NCBI RefSeq assembly: GCF_003201285.1
Contig: NZ_QICS01000001.1
Location: 582,678 to 646,677, forward strand
Direction: 5' to 3'
Length of the DNA stretch: 64,000 nt
Origin: Lachnotalea glycerini
GTDB lineage: Bacteria > Bacillota > Clostridia > Lachnospirales > Lachnospiraceae
Shown: positions 9,043-18,025 of the stretch, piece after piece
Layout: each line of letters begins with the position of its first letter
How positions within the stretch are numbered: the stretch's first letter is position 1
Notes under the pieces: generated by a model
The model's input: only the letters and a program-made list of their open reading frames with translations
Told to the model about the DNA's origin: nothing
The model's database searches: none
Program-made: the position numbers and the translations under genes

Positions 9043-9981
9043 TTAAAACAGTGCATTGTCATTATCAACTTTCCTAACGACTGCATTTGCTGAAATAACA
9101 AGAACAAATCCAATAACGGATTGATATAATCCAGCTGCCGCAGACATACCAACATTATTTAATTCCATCAATCCATGATATACATAAGTATCAATCGTCT
9201 GTGTAACATCATACAAAGCTCCTGAATTCATAGGTACTTGATAAAATAATCCAAAATCGGAATAGAATATTCTTCCGATTGCCATTAATGTTAGAATCGT
9301 AACGGTAGGTCTTAACATTGGAATTGTTATATGCTTGATTTGTTCTAGCTTTGTAGCTCCATCAATTTTAGCAGCTTCAAAAATACTTTTATCTATACCA
9401 GCAATACTTGCCATGTAAATAATGCTGCTATAACCTACGTTTTTCCACATAAACACTATAGTTAATATAATTGGCCAATATTTTGGTGTAGTATACCAAG
9501 CCACATCTTTTCCACCAAATAATTCTATCACCGTATTGTTTATAAAACCTGTATCTGAGTTAAGAAATGCAAAACCAACAAATCCTATTACTACCCATGA
9601 TAATATATTTGGTAAGAGCAAGGAAGACTGGAAAAACTTAACTCTAAACTTTGTTCCTAATTCACTCATCAATATTGCAACAAAAATGGCCGCTATTGTA
9701 CCTAGTATGATAAATGCTAAATTATATAGTATTGTGTTACGGGCTATTGTAAACGCATCCTGACTGAATAAATATTCAAAATTTTTAAAACCACACCAAT
9801 CACTTCCAAAAATTCCTTTTACGTAATTGTAATCTTTAAATGCAAGAAATACACCAAACATAGGAATATAATTGTTAATGATAAGATATGTAATTCCTGG
9901 CAATGCGATTAAGAGAAGGGGACCGTTTTTGACCAGTCCCTTATTCTTCCTTTTTGTTGTACTTTTCATATCTTTCTCCAT
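9043..9981 (-). CDS. Carbohydrate ABC transporter permease, LplB-like
   Basis: First permease of the sugar importer, 312 residues from the ATG at 9981. Hydrophobic segments begin at about residue 20 (LLLIALPGITYLII) and the EAA motif is seen as EAAKIDGATKLEQIKHITIPML. The ATG at 9981 abuts the stop codon of the binding-protein gene. The ATG at 9969 (M5) has a better ribosome site (GGAGAAAG six bases upstream), so the true start may be there, giving 308 residues. Translation is clearly coupled to the upstream solute-binding protein gene. Family membership (YesP/LplB-type, partner of YesM/YesN regulation) agrees with the histidine kinase and response regulator just upstream. Confidence 0.93.
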   Translation of the reverse strand: MEKDMKSTTKRKNKGLVKNGPLLLIALPGITYLIINNYIPMFGVFLAFKDYNYVKGIFGSDWCGFKNFEYLFSQDAFTIARNTILYNLAFIILGTIAAIFVAILMSELGTKFRVKFFQSSLLLPNILSWVVIGFVGFAFLNSDTGFINNTVIELFGGKDVAWYTTPKYWPIILTIVFMWKNVGYSSIIYMASIAGIDKSIFEAAKIDGATKLEQIKHITIPMLRPTVTILTLMAIGRIFYSDFGLFYQVPMNSGALYDVTQTIDTYVYHGLMELNNVGMSAAAGLYQSVIGFVLVISANAVVRKVDNDNALF

Positions 9982-9982
9982 T

Positions 9983-11503
9983 TTACTTCTTTGCTAACCA
10001 CTCATCTAATTGCTTCTGCTTTTCTGTTATAATTTTATCCAAACCAGCAGCTGCTAATTTACCTCTAAATTCTGACAGAGCTGTTTCTGGATCAATACTT
10101 CCACATAATAATCCTGGTAGATATTGTTGAATCACGTTAGTTACTGAAGTATATTCTGTTTTAACTAAACTAGAATCAAATGTAAATCCCATTGCCGGCG
10201 ATTTTTTAGCTGTTTGGTTCTGTTCTTCTTCCCATACTAAGGATTCTGGGTTTGAAGTTCCCATTTGATACATATTAAAAAAGTTTCCTAATGTTCCACT
10301 ACATAACTGCGCAGTATAAGGAACTGTAGCTGCGTCCAGACCTTCCGGATAAGATACGGAACCATCATCATTTAGTACATAATCTCTATCTTTAATACCA
10401 TATACCAAAAGATTTACAATGTCCTTATCTGTAAATGTTAAATTCAAAAATTTAAGTGCTGCTTCTGGTACCTTAGAAGTGGAAGAAACCATCCAGGATA
10501 CTGCATTAATAGAAGTTGTATCCAAATATGCATCTCCTATTTGAACTGCTCCCAAAGAAGTTCCACCAACCTGTGGTTCCAATGAAGCTGCTGTATCTTC
10601 CGTTGGATAACTGTATGCTGCTACATAGCAAAAACTATTATCTGCTGACATAAGTTCTGTAGACGTACTTGTTGTTGTTGCAGCGTCCTGTAAAATCAAT
10701 CCTTCGTTATACCATGTTCTAACAAGTGAACAAGCATTTGTAAATTCTTCTGTACTATAGTAATCTTTTACTGTCATATCATCCCCTAATAAAATTCCCT
10801 TAGGATAATTATAATCATCTGTCAAATAATCTACATTCCCAATTGTTAGATTAATGCCCGAAGTACCTTGTGATACTGGCACAAGAGGTGCCATATTGGG
10901 ATATGCTTCCTTTACTTTTCTTAAAACATCTGTTAAATCATAGATACTTTTTACTTGAGTCATGTCAATTCCAAGTTCATCTGCTATTTCTTGTTTGTAG
11001 ATAACCATTGGTGTCAATGCATATGGTTTGTAAGTTGGAATGCCATAAAGTTTTGAGTCCTTTACACATGCATTTAGTAAATCTTCACCTAGAAGTGCTT
11101 TCGTTTCTGGTGCACATGTATCCATCAAATCTGTTAAATCATAAGCCATACTACTTGATACACTAGTATTAAAATCACCTAGAGATTCAAAAACATCAAT
11201 TTGGTCTCCACCTTGTAATGAGAGATTAACTTTAGAAGAATAATCAGAAATGGCAATAGGCATCAGCTCAACTTCAACACCAATTTTCTCTCTTGTAATT
11301 TTATTGATTTCCTCTTCTACCGTATCCAGTGTATCTGACTCTGGAATATTGTTAAATGTAGCATACGCATAAACAATCTTATCATAATCAGTACTGGCAT
11401 CTTTTGTAGAACTTTCTTCTCCATCGCTTGTACCACAAGCAGAAAGTCCGGCAATCATCGAAATAGTTAGGATTGCTGCTGTTATTTTTTTCATCTTTTT
11501 CAT
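9983..11503 (-). CDS. Extracellular sugar-binding lipoprotein of ABC importer
   Basis: A 506-residue family 1 type solute-binding protein that captures a sugar outside the membrane and hands it to the two permeases downstream. A lipoprotein signal is clear: basic MKKMKK, hydrophobic core, and lipobox GLSAC with the lipidated Cys at residue 23, followed by an acidic Ser-rich linker. An AAGGAGG ribosome site lies about ten bases before the ATG. The gene is the first of the transporter operon (9983-8142). Immediately upstream lie a TAAGCTATATT direct repeat with 21-bp period (11568-11599), the likely binding site for the YesN-type regulator encoded at 11747-13330. The ligand is not evident; the enzymes downstream suggest raffinose-family oligosaccharides. 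Confidence 0.94.
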   Translation of the reverse strand: MKKMKKITAAILTISMIAGLSACGTSDGEESSTKDASTDYDKIVYAYATFNNIPESDTLDTVEEEINKITREKIGVEVELMPIAISDYSSKVNLSLQGGDQIDVFESLGDFNTSVSSSMAYDLTDLMDTCAPETKALLGEDLLNACVKDSKLYGIPTYKPYALTPMVIYKQEIADELGIDMTQVKSIYDLTDVLRKVKEAYPNMAPLVPVSQGTSGINLTIGNVDYLTDDYNYPKGILLGDDMTVKDYYSTEEFTNACSLVRTWYNEGLILQDAATTTSTSTELMSADNSFCYVAAYSYPTEDTAASLEPQVGGTSLGAVQIGDAYLDTTSINAVSWMVSSTSKVPEAALKFLNLTFTDKDIVNLLVYGIKDRDYVLNDDGSVSYPEGLDAATVPYTAQLCSGTLGNFFNMYQMGTSNPESLVWEEEQNQTAKKSPAMGFTFDSSLVKTEYTSVTNVIQQYLPGLLCGSIDPETALSEFRGKLAAAGLDKIITEKQKQLDEWLAKK

Positions 11504-11567
11504 CTTAAAATCTCCTCCTTTTGATAATACAAGTATATCAATATTATCTTTAGCGCTCTTTTAAAAA

Positions 11568-11599
11568 TAAGCTATATTTTTTTAATTTTAAGCTATATT
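11568..11599 (-). promoter_or_regulatory. Direct repeat with 21-bp period, candidate YesN-binding site
   Basis: TAAGCTATATT occurs at 11568-11578 and again at 11589-11599, exactly two DNA turns apart, both in the same orientation. The nearer copy would overlap the -35 position of a minus-strand promoter with GATAAT at 11548-11543, upstream of the solute-binding lipoprotein gene. AraC-type DNA-binding domains characteristically bind such in-phase direct repeats, so activation by the adjacent YesN-like regulator is a reasonable inference. Confidence 0.6.
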
Positions 11600-11671
11600 C
11601 TACACCATAAGTTATTGTTGTACGGCTTCATTTTCTAATAGAATACCTTAAAGCATTATTTTAATTCATAT

Positions 11672-11719
11672 AAAAAAACCTATCCTAAATTTGTTTTTAA
11701 CATTAGGATAGATTTTTTT
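11672..11719 (-). terminator. Terminator after the response regulator gene
   Basis: A perfect 9-bp stem CTATCCTAA/TTAGGATAG (11711-11703 and 11688-11680) is flanked by T runs on both strands, with GTTTTTTT following on the minus strand. It lies about 35 bp after the response regulator stop and separates the two-component genes from the transporter operon. Confidence 0.82.
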
Positions 11720-11746
11720 AATCATAAAATATAGTAAGAATTAAAG

Positions 11747-13330
11747 TTATTTCTTATAGTCCTTAGGAGAAATCCCTGTTAATTTCTTGAATAAGGTTGA
11801 GAAATATGAAAAATTATCGAATCCTACTTTAATTGCAACCTCGCTAATATTTTGTTCTCCTGCTCTTAAAAGCTCTTTTGCCTTTTCAATACGATATTCA
11901 TTAATATAATCCTTTAGATTAATACCCGTCTTTTTCTTATACAATTTTGAAAGGTATTCTGATGTTAAATAAAAGTCTCTTGCAATTTCGCTTCGCCCAA
12001 TGTTTTCCGAATAGTGTTTATGAATGTAATCATTTATTTTATCAACAATTGTAACCGACTTCGCAATCTCATCCTCATACGCAAATGTCTTCTCAAGCAA
12101 ATAATTTACCCAACGAATCATATCAACAGTCGAATCCAATGCATGATCAGACATTTCGATTGATAATTCATCATAAAACAGCTTTGTAGCTTGTATCCCC
12201 TGCTTCATTAAATCTGCATACACTACCTGAACAATTTCTTGTTTTATCAAATAAAGGGAATGAAGATTCAATTTATTATTTGCCGATAACTCATCAAAAA
12301 TCTGTTTTAAATAACGCAATAAATTTGGTTTCTCTTTATTTTCTACAAAACTAACTACTTTTTCTAGATCTAGAATTTGAATTTCATTGTTATCTGGCAA
12401 TTTTAATTCGTTTTCCAGATACACTTTCCCAAAACATCCAACATTATAATCAAATAATTTCTTCATATTTTGTCTGGCATTCGAAAGCTTTGTAATCTCA
12501 TACGCATTGCTAATACAGCAAGTAATTGTTGATTTAAAATATTGATTATAAACTTCAATTAAATGTTCACATTTTTCTCTCAGTTCTACACGTTTTTCAT
12601 CATCACATATTGTTATGATACTTAAACTTAATGTATCTGTACTATAAAACTTTATTACACTTTCATTTTCAACTTTTTCAGTTAATATTTCTGAGTGAAA
12701 TCCTTCTAATATAAATTCAAACACACTTTTACCATAACGTTCGATATCAATGTCGTTATTGCTTAGCTTTGAATATACAAAACAATATTTCTTATAAAAA
12801 TCAATGTTGAGATGTCTGCGTTCAATTTCTAATTTAATATGTGTATCATCAAGCAGCTCACTCTCAAAAACTGCCTTCCAAAAATCCAACTTCATAACCC
12901 TAAGATTTTTCTCTACCCATATTCCATATTCGCTATTCTTTTTTAAATTACGTTTTTGTTTTAGCTTTGAAACTATTTTCTGTATGTTAAGTTCCATAAT
13001 GTTAATATCAAATGGCTTTGTTAAATATGCTGCTGCATCATAGTTGATTGCATTGGTTGCATAAGAAAAATTCTCATGGCACGTAAGAAACAAAAATTCA
13101 CATTCCAGCTTTTCATCTCTTATCCATTTTAATAAGCCCAGACCTGTTTCCTGTGGCATTTCAATATCACTAATTATAATATCTATCTTCTGCTCTAGTA
13201 GTATTTTCTTTGCATCAAACACATTAAAAGCCGTACTTACATTATCAATGTCCATCTTGCTCCAACTAATCGAGTCCCTAATTACTTCAACTGTTGCTAT
13301 GTCATCATCTACAATCAATAGATTTATCAT
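11747..13330 (-). CDS. Response regulator with AraC-type output domain, YesN-like
   Basis: A 527-residue two-component response regulator. Residues 1-125 are a CheY-like receiver: acidic pocket DDD at 8-10, phosphoacceptor D55 in IIISDIEMP, and the conserved Lys in YLTKPF. A middle region of about 280 residues has no clear motif and includes predicted helices. The last 100 residues form an AraC-type double helix-turn-helix (YSENIGRSEIARDFYLTSEY, then ISEVAIKVGF and YFSTLFKKLTGISPKDYK). It lies 11 bp after the histidine kinase gene, so the two form an operon. It probably activates the downstream sugar transporter through the 11568-11599 repeats. Confidence 0.94.
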   Translation of the reverse strand: MINLLIVDDDIATVEVIRDSISWSKMDIDNVSTAFNVFDAKKILLEQKIDIIISDIEMPQETGLGLLKWIRDEKLECEFLFLTCHENFSYATNAINYDAAAYLTKPFDINIMELNIQKIVSKLKQKRNLKKNSEYGIWVEKNLRVMKLDFWKAVFESELLDDTHIKLEIERRHLNIDFYKKYCFVYSKLSNNDIDIERYGKSVFEFILEGFHSEILTEKVENESVIKFYSTDTLSLSIITICDDEKRVELREKCEHLIEVYNQYFKSTITCCISNAYEITKLSNARQNMKKLFDYNVGCFGKVYLENELKLPDNNEIQILDLEKVVSFVENKEKPNLLRYLKQIFDELSANNKLNLHSLYLIKQEIVQVVYADLMKQGIQATKLFYDELSIEMSDHALDSTVDMIRWVNYLLEKTFAYEDEIAKSVTIVDKINDYIHKHYSENIGRSEIARDFYLTSEYLSKLYKKKTGINLKDYINEYRIEKAKELLRAGEQNISEVAIKVGFDNFSYFSTLFKKLTGISPKDYKK

Positions 13331-13341
13331 AATACCTCTTC

Positions 13342-15063
13342 CTATATTTTAATCTGAATTGTTTCTTCTTCTAATTCATGTTTTGGATTTTCTGGTACAT
13401 AAATCTTATTTAGGCATCCGTGTGGATTGATATTTTCCAGCATAACCAAATCATTTCTTTCATACATAAGCTCCATCAATCTTTTTATGCTCCACAGCCC
13501 AATTCTGTTACCTTTTTCACTGATGTTTATGGTGTGACCGTTCATATAGTCTAAAACTTCTTTAGAATAGCCTTTTCCATCATCTTCTATTTCAATTAAC
13601 AACGTATTTTCTCCCTTATAATCCTGCCTGCAAACTTTTATTAATATAGTCAAAATTTTGCCCATTGAAATAGCATGCTTATATTCATTTTCAACAAAGG
13701 TATGAATTAACATCTGTGGTATTTTCCATTCTTCTAATTCTTGGGGCAAATCAATCAAATAAAAAATGCACTCTGGATATTTTAGTTCCTGCATTTCAAA
13801 ATAGTTTTTCACATGTCTTACTTCTTCCTTGATTGATACCGTATGAAAACCAGCACGAAACATATACCTCACATTTTTAGACAATGAGTCTATATACATT
13901 TTTACCTGTTCGTTTTTATTCTGACTGTTTAAACTTGAAATTGTTGTTAACGCATTAAGAAAAAAGTGTGGTTTCAGTTGCAGACGTATACTTTTGAGTT
14001 CCATATCTTGCAGTTCAATTCTTTTTTCATATGTTTGTATTTTTAGTCCTATAATTTCATCTACCATCTGATTGGTGGTTTCTTGCAGTAACTGAAATTC
14101 CTTTGTATTAAATTCTCCCTGAATACGCTTCTGATATTCTCCTTCTCTGATTGATGTCATATCATTAACCATAAGTTTCATTGGAACCGCAATATCTTTT
14201 TGGGTATATCGTAAAATAAACAGCATAAATAAAACAGCAATATAAACTGTAATAGCAACTACAATCATACTGGAATGTACCTGTTGAAAGACACTGGTTT
14301 TACCTGTATAGCAATAAATCGTAAGCTGTCCGTCAACAATCATTTTCTTATCTGTATAATAATTATTTAAATTAATTTTACTGATATATCCACCCTCATT
14401 AATATCCTTTTTTTCATATCCCCATAATTTTCCTATCATTCCTGTATTGCTTACTAATGCAATGGAACGATTCCCATTATTTTGCATGTCAAGATAGTCC
14501 AATAATTTACTTGTCCTGATATAAACAGCAATAACTCGGCTATCTGTTAAGAACATTTTGCATAAATAGCGTTCATTATCTAGATATATAAAATCCCACT
14601 TAAAATTTTGTGTCGTCTTATTTTCAAAAGCTAATTTTGTATAGTCTCTAATACTATTCTTGTTCTGAAAATGAAAACCTGTTTTAATGGCGTCTAGACA
14701 AATGTCATAATTACTATCATATACTACAATGATATCTGTTACTCCATTATCTGATATTAAACTCTGCATATATTGTTGTAATGCTATAGAAGACAGCAAA
14801 CGCTCATTTTCATTATTTCTTTTTAGTTTTTCCAGATCTTCTCGTTGCATTGTAACACTTGTTAATATTTGATCCAGTTCTGCTATATTATTACTAAGCT
14901 CATTGCTATATATTTCTAAAAAAGTATTAGAAGAATCTTTAATTTCTTTATTCAATATGCCATAGGAAGATATGAGAAAGCCTCCCAAAGCCACAATAAG
15001 TAAACCTGTTAAAACTAACAGATATAACATTATTTTTCTAATAAAGGATTTTTTCTTCTGCAT
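13342..15063 (-). CDS. Membrane sensor histidine kinase, YesM-like
   Basis: A 573-residue sensor kinase of the YesM/LytS class. A transmembrane segment at about residues 12-33 precedes a roughly 230-residue extracytoplasmic sensor region, then a second membrane segment at about 260-285 and a HAMP linker (VPMKLMVNDM). The His_kinase domain carries the class hallmark QLKPHFFLNALTTISSLN, in which the His is phosphorylated, and an ATP-binding region with EIEDDGKGYS and NRIGLWSIKRLM. The response regulator follows 11 bp downstream. It likely senses extracellular sugar or loaded binding protein and drives the ABC transporter operon. The start ATG at 15063 is preceded by AAAGGAA. Confidence 0.94.
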   Translation of the reverse strand: MQKKKSFIRKIMLYLLVLTGLLIVALGGFLISSYGILNKEIKDSSNTFLEIYSNELSNNIAELDQILTSVTMQREDLEKLKRNNENERLLSSIALQQYMQSLISDNGVTDIIVVYDSNYDICLDAIKTGFHFQNKNSIRDYTKLAFENKTTQNFKWDFIYLDNERYLCKMFLTDSRVIAVYIRTSKLLDYLDMQNNGNRSIALVSNTGMIGKLWGYEKKDINEGGYISKINLNNYYTDKKMIVDGQLTIYCYTGKTSVFQQVHSSMIVVAITVYIAVLFMLFILRYTQKDIAVPMKLMVNDMTSIREGEYQKRIQGEFNTKEFQLLQETTNQMVDEIIGLKIQTYEKRIELQDMELKSIRLQLKPHFFLNALTTISSLNSQNKNEQVKMYIDSLSKNVRYMFRAGFHTVSIKEEVRHVKNYFEMQELKYPECIFYLIDLPQELEEWKIPQMLIHTFVENEYKHAISMGKILTILIKVCRQDYKGENTLLIEIEDDGKGYSKEVLDYMNGHTINISEKGNRIGLWSIKRLMELMYERNDLVMLENINPHGCLNKIYVPENPKHELEEETIQIKI

Positions 15064-15126
15064 ATTTATTTCCTTTCACTTACAAAAAGGGGATTGAAAA
15101 TTCAGCATCATTTATACTAATTTTCT

Positions 15127-15468
15127 TTAATCCCATCCCTTCCACACGTCAGGCTGATACCCAGCCGTTGCTTTCTTACCATTACGTACAATTGGAGTTA
15201 AGAGTACCTGCTGATTCTCCAATACCTTTTCATCTTTATCTTCCTTTGCAATGTACTGAATCAATGCCAATGCATCTTTGTCCTTACAATTTGGATTCAA
15301 CATATGCTCAAGACCTCCGACCGACTGCTTTACACTGTTATATTCCCCTTTGCTCATCCCCTTTTCTTTTAAATCAATGAATTGGAATTTTACACCATGT
15401 TCCTTGAAATATCTTTGTGCTTTCTTCGTATCAAAACACTTGTTTGTTCCAAATATCTGTATATTCAT
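15127..15468 (-). CDS. ArsC/Spx family thioredoxin-fold protein
   Basis: A 113-residue member of the ArsC family. The N-terminus has the fold signature IQIFGTNKCFDTKKAQRYF, with a single Cys at residue 11; the position three residues later is Thr, so there is no CXXC redox pair of the Spx type. The LLTPIVRNGKKATAGY segment contains the cis-proline and the family Arg. True arsenate reductases of this group need additional features that are not evident, so an arsenate role should not be assumed. It stands alone between the two-component operon and the biosynthetic cluster, on the same strand, and is probably not part of either. Confidence 0.8.
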   Translation of the reverse strand: MNIQIFGTNKCFDTKKAQRYFKEHGVKFQFIDLKEKGMSKGEYNSVKQSVGGLEHMLNPNCKDKDALALIQYIAKEDKDEKVLENQQVLLTPIVRNGKKATAGYQPDVWKGWD

Positions 15469-15618
15469 TTTACCTCAACGCCTTTCCTAATTCCTTGTAC
15501 AATCAGTAACAGAAATATCTCTGATACGCTTTACTCGTCCTACAATCAAAAATCTTCCTTGTCATTATACCATATTGATACTATAACAGAGAAGTCTTTG
15601 CATAAAGCTTGGCATACC

Positions 15619-15649
15619 AAAAGCACCGCCACTTTAAAAGACGATGCTT
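15619..15649 (-). terminator. Probable terminator after the TetR gene
   Basis: On the minus strand AAGCATCGTC pairs with GGCGGTGCTT (10 bp including two G-U pairs in RNA) around a 9-base loop, followed by only a short T run (TTGG after CTT). It lies about 50 bp after the TetR stop and would mark the end of the biosynthetic cluster transcript. Confidence 0.5.
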
Positions 15650-15697
15650 AATAAACTAATCATACATCATTTGTTTTTATATTCCCAACAATATTTT

Positions 15698-16366
15698 CTA
15701 ATTGGGACTTATATATTGTAATTTTTGATGCAACTCAAAAGTTCTTTTAACTATTGTAGAAATTTTGAAATCTTCATCAGTTATTCCAAGTGCCCTTATC
15801 ATAATATTATTCAATGCTAAAATTTTCTTATCATATTCATTTTCTTTTAACTGGCAGATACCTGGATCAAATAAATAATTAACAACAATCATAAAATATT
15901 CTGCTATATCTTCTGGATATTCGGTCTTGAAAAACCCTTCCTCTACGCCTTTTTTGAATAATCTTCCATATACTGGTGAATATAATTTTATTGTATTAAT
16001 AATTGCTTTTTGATGGATCTCTCTGTTCTCTTCTTGATGTAACTGAATATTTAAGCTTTCATGAAAATCTATAGTTTTAAATTGAATTTCTAACATCTCC
16101 ATATATTTTTCTATAATTGTTCCTTCTTTACGGTTGACAATTTCATTCAATATGACTATACTTTTTTTTACATTTTGATCAAATACAGCTAAAAATATAT
16201 CTTCTTTTGATTTAAAATAATAATAAAATGTTCCTTGTGCTACATTAATTTTTTTTACTATATGACTTACTGTAGTTTTACTGTAACCTACCGTACTAAA
16301 AAGTTCTTCTGCTGCTTCAATTAATTCGCTTTTTCTTTCTTCTGGAGTTTTTGTTATTCTTCCCAC
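15698..16366 (-). CDS. TetR family transcriptional regulator
   Basis: A 222-residue TetR-type repressor. Residues 10-58 form the DNA-binding helix-turn-helix: RKSELIEAAEELFSTVGYSK followed by TTVSHIVKKINVAQGTFYYYF. The C-terminal ligand-binding part has no family motif. The start is a GTG at 16366, preceded by GAGGTGA eight bases upstream; no better ATG exists. It is the last gene in the run, downstream of the MATE exporter. A palindrome in front of that exporter (17943-17962) is the obvious candidate operator, so the regulator probably responds to the cluster product or another exporter substrate. This link is inference from position. Confidence 0.9.
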   Translation of the reverse strand: MGRITKTPEERKSELIEAAEELFSTVGYSKTTVSHIVKKINVAQGTFYYYFKSKEDIFLAVFDQNVKKSIVILNEIVNRKEGTIIEKYMEMLEIQFKTIDFHESLNIQLHQEENREIHQKAIINTIKLYSPVYGRLFKKGVEEGFFKTEYPEDIAEYFMIVVNYLFDPGICQLKENEYDKKILALNNIMIRALGITDEDFKISTIVKRTFELHQKLQYISPN

Positions 16367-16452
16367 TTTTGAATCACCTCTAAAAAAGTATAATATAAAA
16401 GTTACAAAAAGTATATCTCTAACTATATGTTTTTTAGTATTTCATTTTACCT

Positions 16453-17883
16453 TTATATTATTACATTTTCTGAATTCTTATTTTCTACTATATTTTCAGA
16501 TTCTTCTGTATTTTCAATTTCTTCAACGTTTTTATTTTCTTCTACTTTATTTAGCAATTTAATTTCTTTCATGATAAATCTGATAATTATTGTTCCAGAA
16601 ATTAAATCTGATACTGATTGTGATATAAATATTCCATTCATGCCAAACTTAATAGGTAATAATAGTATTAATGGTATTAAAACTATTATTTGACGTAAAG
16701 CGCTTAAAAGTATTGATTTCTTAGCTTCACCAATATATTGAAAGAAAAATGTTCCAATAACTTGAATTGCTAATATTGGCAGCATAATTTGAGATAATCT
16801 TAATGCTTTTGTTGCCAAGTGATATAGCTCTAAATCATCACTACTTCCAAAAATATTTACTATTTGTCCTGCAAATAGTTCTACGATTAAAAAGGCTGCT
16901 GTAACAAATAGAGTTCCCGCTTTGAAACCTACCTTTAATGCTTCTTTTACTCGATCTATTGCATGTGCTCCATAATTATATCCAATGATTGGTTGAATTC
17001 CCAATGCAAGCCCAACTATAGGCATATTAATTAGCAAGCAAACTGCTGTAACTATTCCATAGGCTGCTACACCTGTTTCGCCGCCATACTTTAAACAAGC
17101 TCTGTTAAACACCAATGCGACTACGCTCATAGCTATTTGCGTAATACAACTTGGTATTCCAATGGAAACTATAGTTTTTACAATATTCTTCTCTAATTTA
17201 AAATACTTAGGTTTTATTTTAGCCGGATTCTTAGTAGAACATAATTGTATAAAAGCAATAACTGCACAAACTCCACTACTTAATGTAGTAGCCAAAGCAG
17301 CTCCAAATACACCCATATGAAAAACAAATATGAATATAGCATCCATAACTATATTTAAAAATATATCTATAAGAAAATTAATCATTGCTGCTTTTGCATT
17401 TCCCATACCGCGTATGATTGAATTTAAGGATTGTGCATATACAAAACATACACATCCTAATATTAGCACGGATGCATATTCTCTTGCATCGTTAAATACC
17501 TGCCCTGAACCACCGTACAATTTAATGATTGGATTCATACAAATATATCCCATAATTGAAATAAATAATGATAACATTAATGATAATATTACTGTGTTTC
17601 CTATGACCTTTTCTGCATCTTCAATATTTTTTTTACCAAGTTTTAAAGCAACTGTTGAAGCCGCACCTCCAGAAACTAATTGTGATAATCCTTGAATAAT
17701 TAAATAAATACCAAATGCAACCGTTACAGCCGTTATTCCTACTGTTCCAACTCCAATTCCAATAAAAATTCTATCAATAGCTATATTGATTGAATTCATT
17801 AAAAGTGATACGATCGACGGCGCTGCTAAACTAAATACTAAACTATTTATAGGTTGTTTTTCCAACTTTTCTTGTTTATTCAT
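16453..17883 (-). CDS. MATE family multidrug or product efflux transporter
   Basis: A 476-residue MATE antiporter with about twelve hydrophobic segments and duplicated halves (IVSLLMNSINIAIDRIFIG in the first; GIQPIIGYNYGAHAIDRV in the second is a standard MATE signature). The start chosen is the ATG at 17883, with AAAGGAG ten bases upstream; an in-frame ATG at 17937 has no ribosome site. The C-terminus carries an extra acidic, Glu/Asn-rich tail of about 35 residues (NKVEENKNVEEIENTEESEN) that is not part of the MATE fold. It sits between the O-methyltransferase and the TetR gene, so the likely job is export of, and self-protection from, the cluster product; this is inference. Confidence 0.9.
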   Translation of the reverse strand: MNKQEKLEKQPINSLVFSLAAPSIVSLLMNSINIAIDRIFIGIGVGTVGITAVTVAFGIYLIIQGLSQLVSGGAASTVALKLGKKNIEDAEKVIGNTVILSLMLSLFISIMGYICMNPIIKLYGGSGQVFNDAREYASVLILGCVCFVYAQSLNSIIRGMGNAKAAMINFLIDIFLNIVMDAIFIFVFHMGVFGAALATTLSSGVCAVIAFIQLCSTKNPAKIKPKYFKLEKNIVKTIVSIGIPSCITQIAMSVVALVFNRACLKYGGETGVAAYGIVTAVCLLINMPIVGLALGIQPIIGYNYGAHAIDRVKEALKVGFKAGTLFVTAAFLIVELFAGQIVNIFGSSDDLELYHLATKALRLSQIMLPILAIQVIGTFFFQYIGEAKKSILLSALRQIIVLIPLILLLPIKFGMNGIFISQSVSDLISGTIIIRFIMKEIKLLNKVEENKNVEEIENTEESENIVENKNSENVII

Positions 17884-17942
17884 CTCTTTATTGCTCCTTT
17901 GAATGACATCAGTCAGTATTGAATCTGTTTTAATCATATTAT

Positions 17943-17962
17943 ATTGACTGACTTAAGTCAAT
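17943..17962. promoter_or_regulatory. Palindromic candidate operator for the TetR regulator
   Basis: TGACTTAAGTCA at 17949-17960 is a perfect 12-bp palindrome, nested in ATTGACT/AGTCAAT arms spanning 17943-17962. It lies directly in front of the MATE gene and overlaps a TTGACT (-35-like) with TATAAT and TAATAT elements just downstream on the minus strand, so a bound repressor would block the promoter. The TetR gene follows the MATE gene. Confidence 0.6.
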
Positions 17963-17989
17963 AGTTTTTTGCAAATATTTTTCTATGTA

Positions 17990-18019
17990 GAAATAGAAAG
18001 CCCCTTATAGGCGCTTTCT
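17990..18019 (-). terminator. Probable terminator after the O-methyltransferase gene
   Basis: On the minus strand AGAAAGC/GCTTTCT (18019-18013 and 18001-17995) pairs, extended by CC/GG after one G-G mismatch, around a TATAA loop, followed by TATTTCT. It begins seven bases after the methyltransferase stop. The T run is modest, so some read-through into the exporter gene is possible. Confidence 0.5.
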
Positions 18020-18025
18020 CCATTT

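Noticed and set aside
15127-15468. Arsenate reductase or part of an ars operon
   Set aside because: Only one Cys of the active-site region is present and no other ars gene is nearby, so only the fold family is claimed.
17330-17695. Plus-strand frame of 121 codons opposite the MATE gene
   Set aside because: Antisense shadow; the minus strand encodes clear MATE membrane segments.
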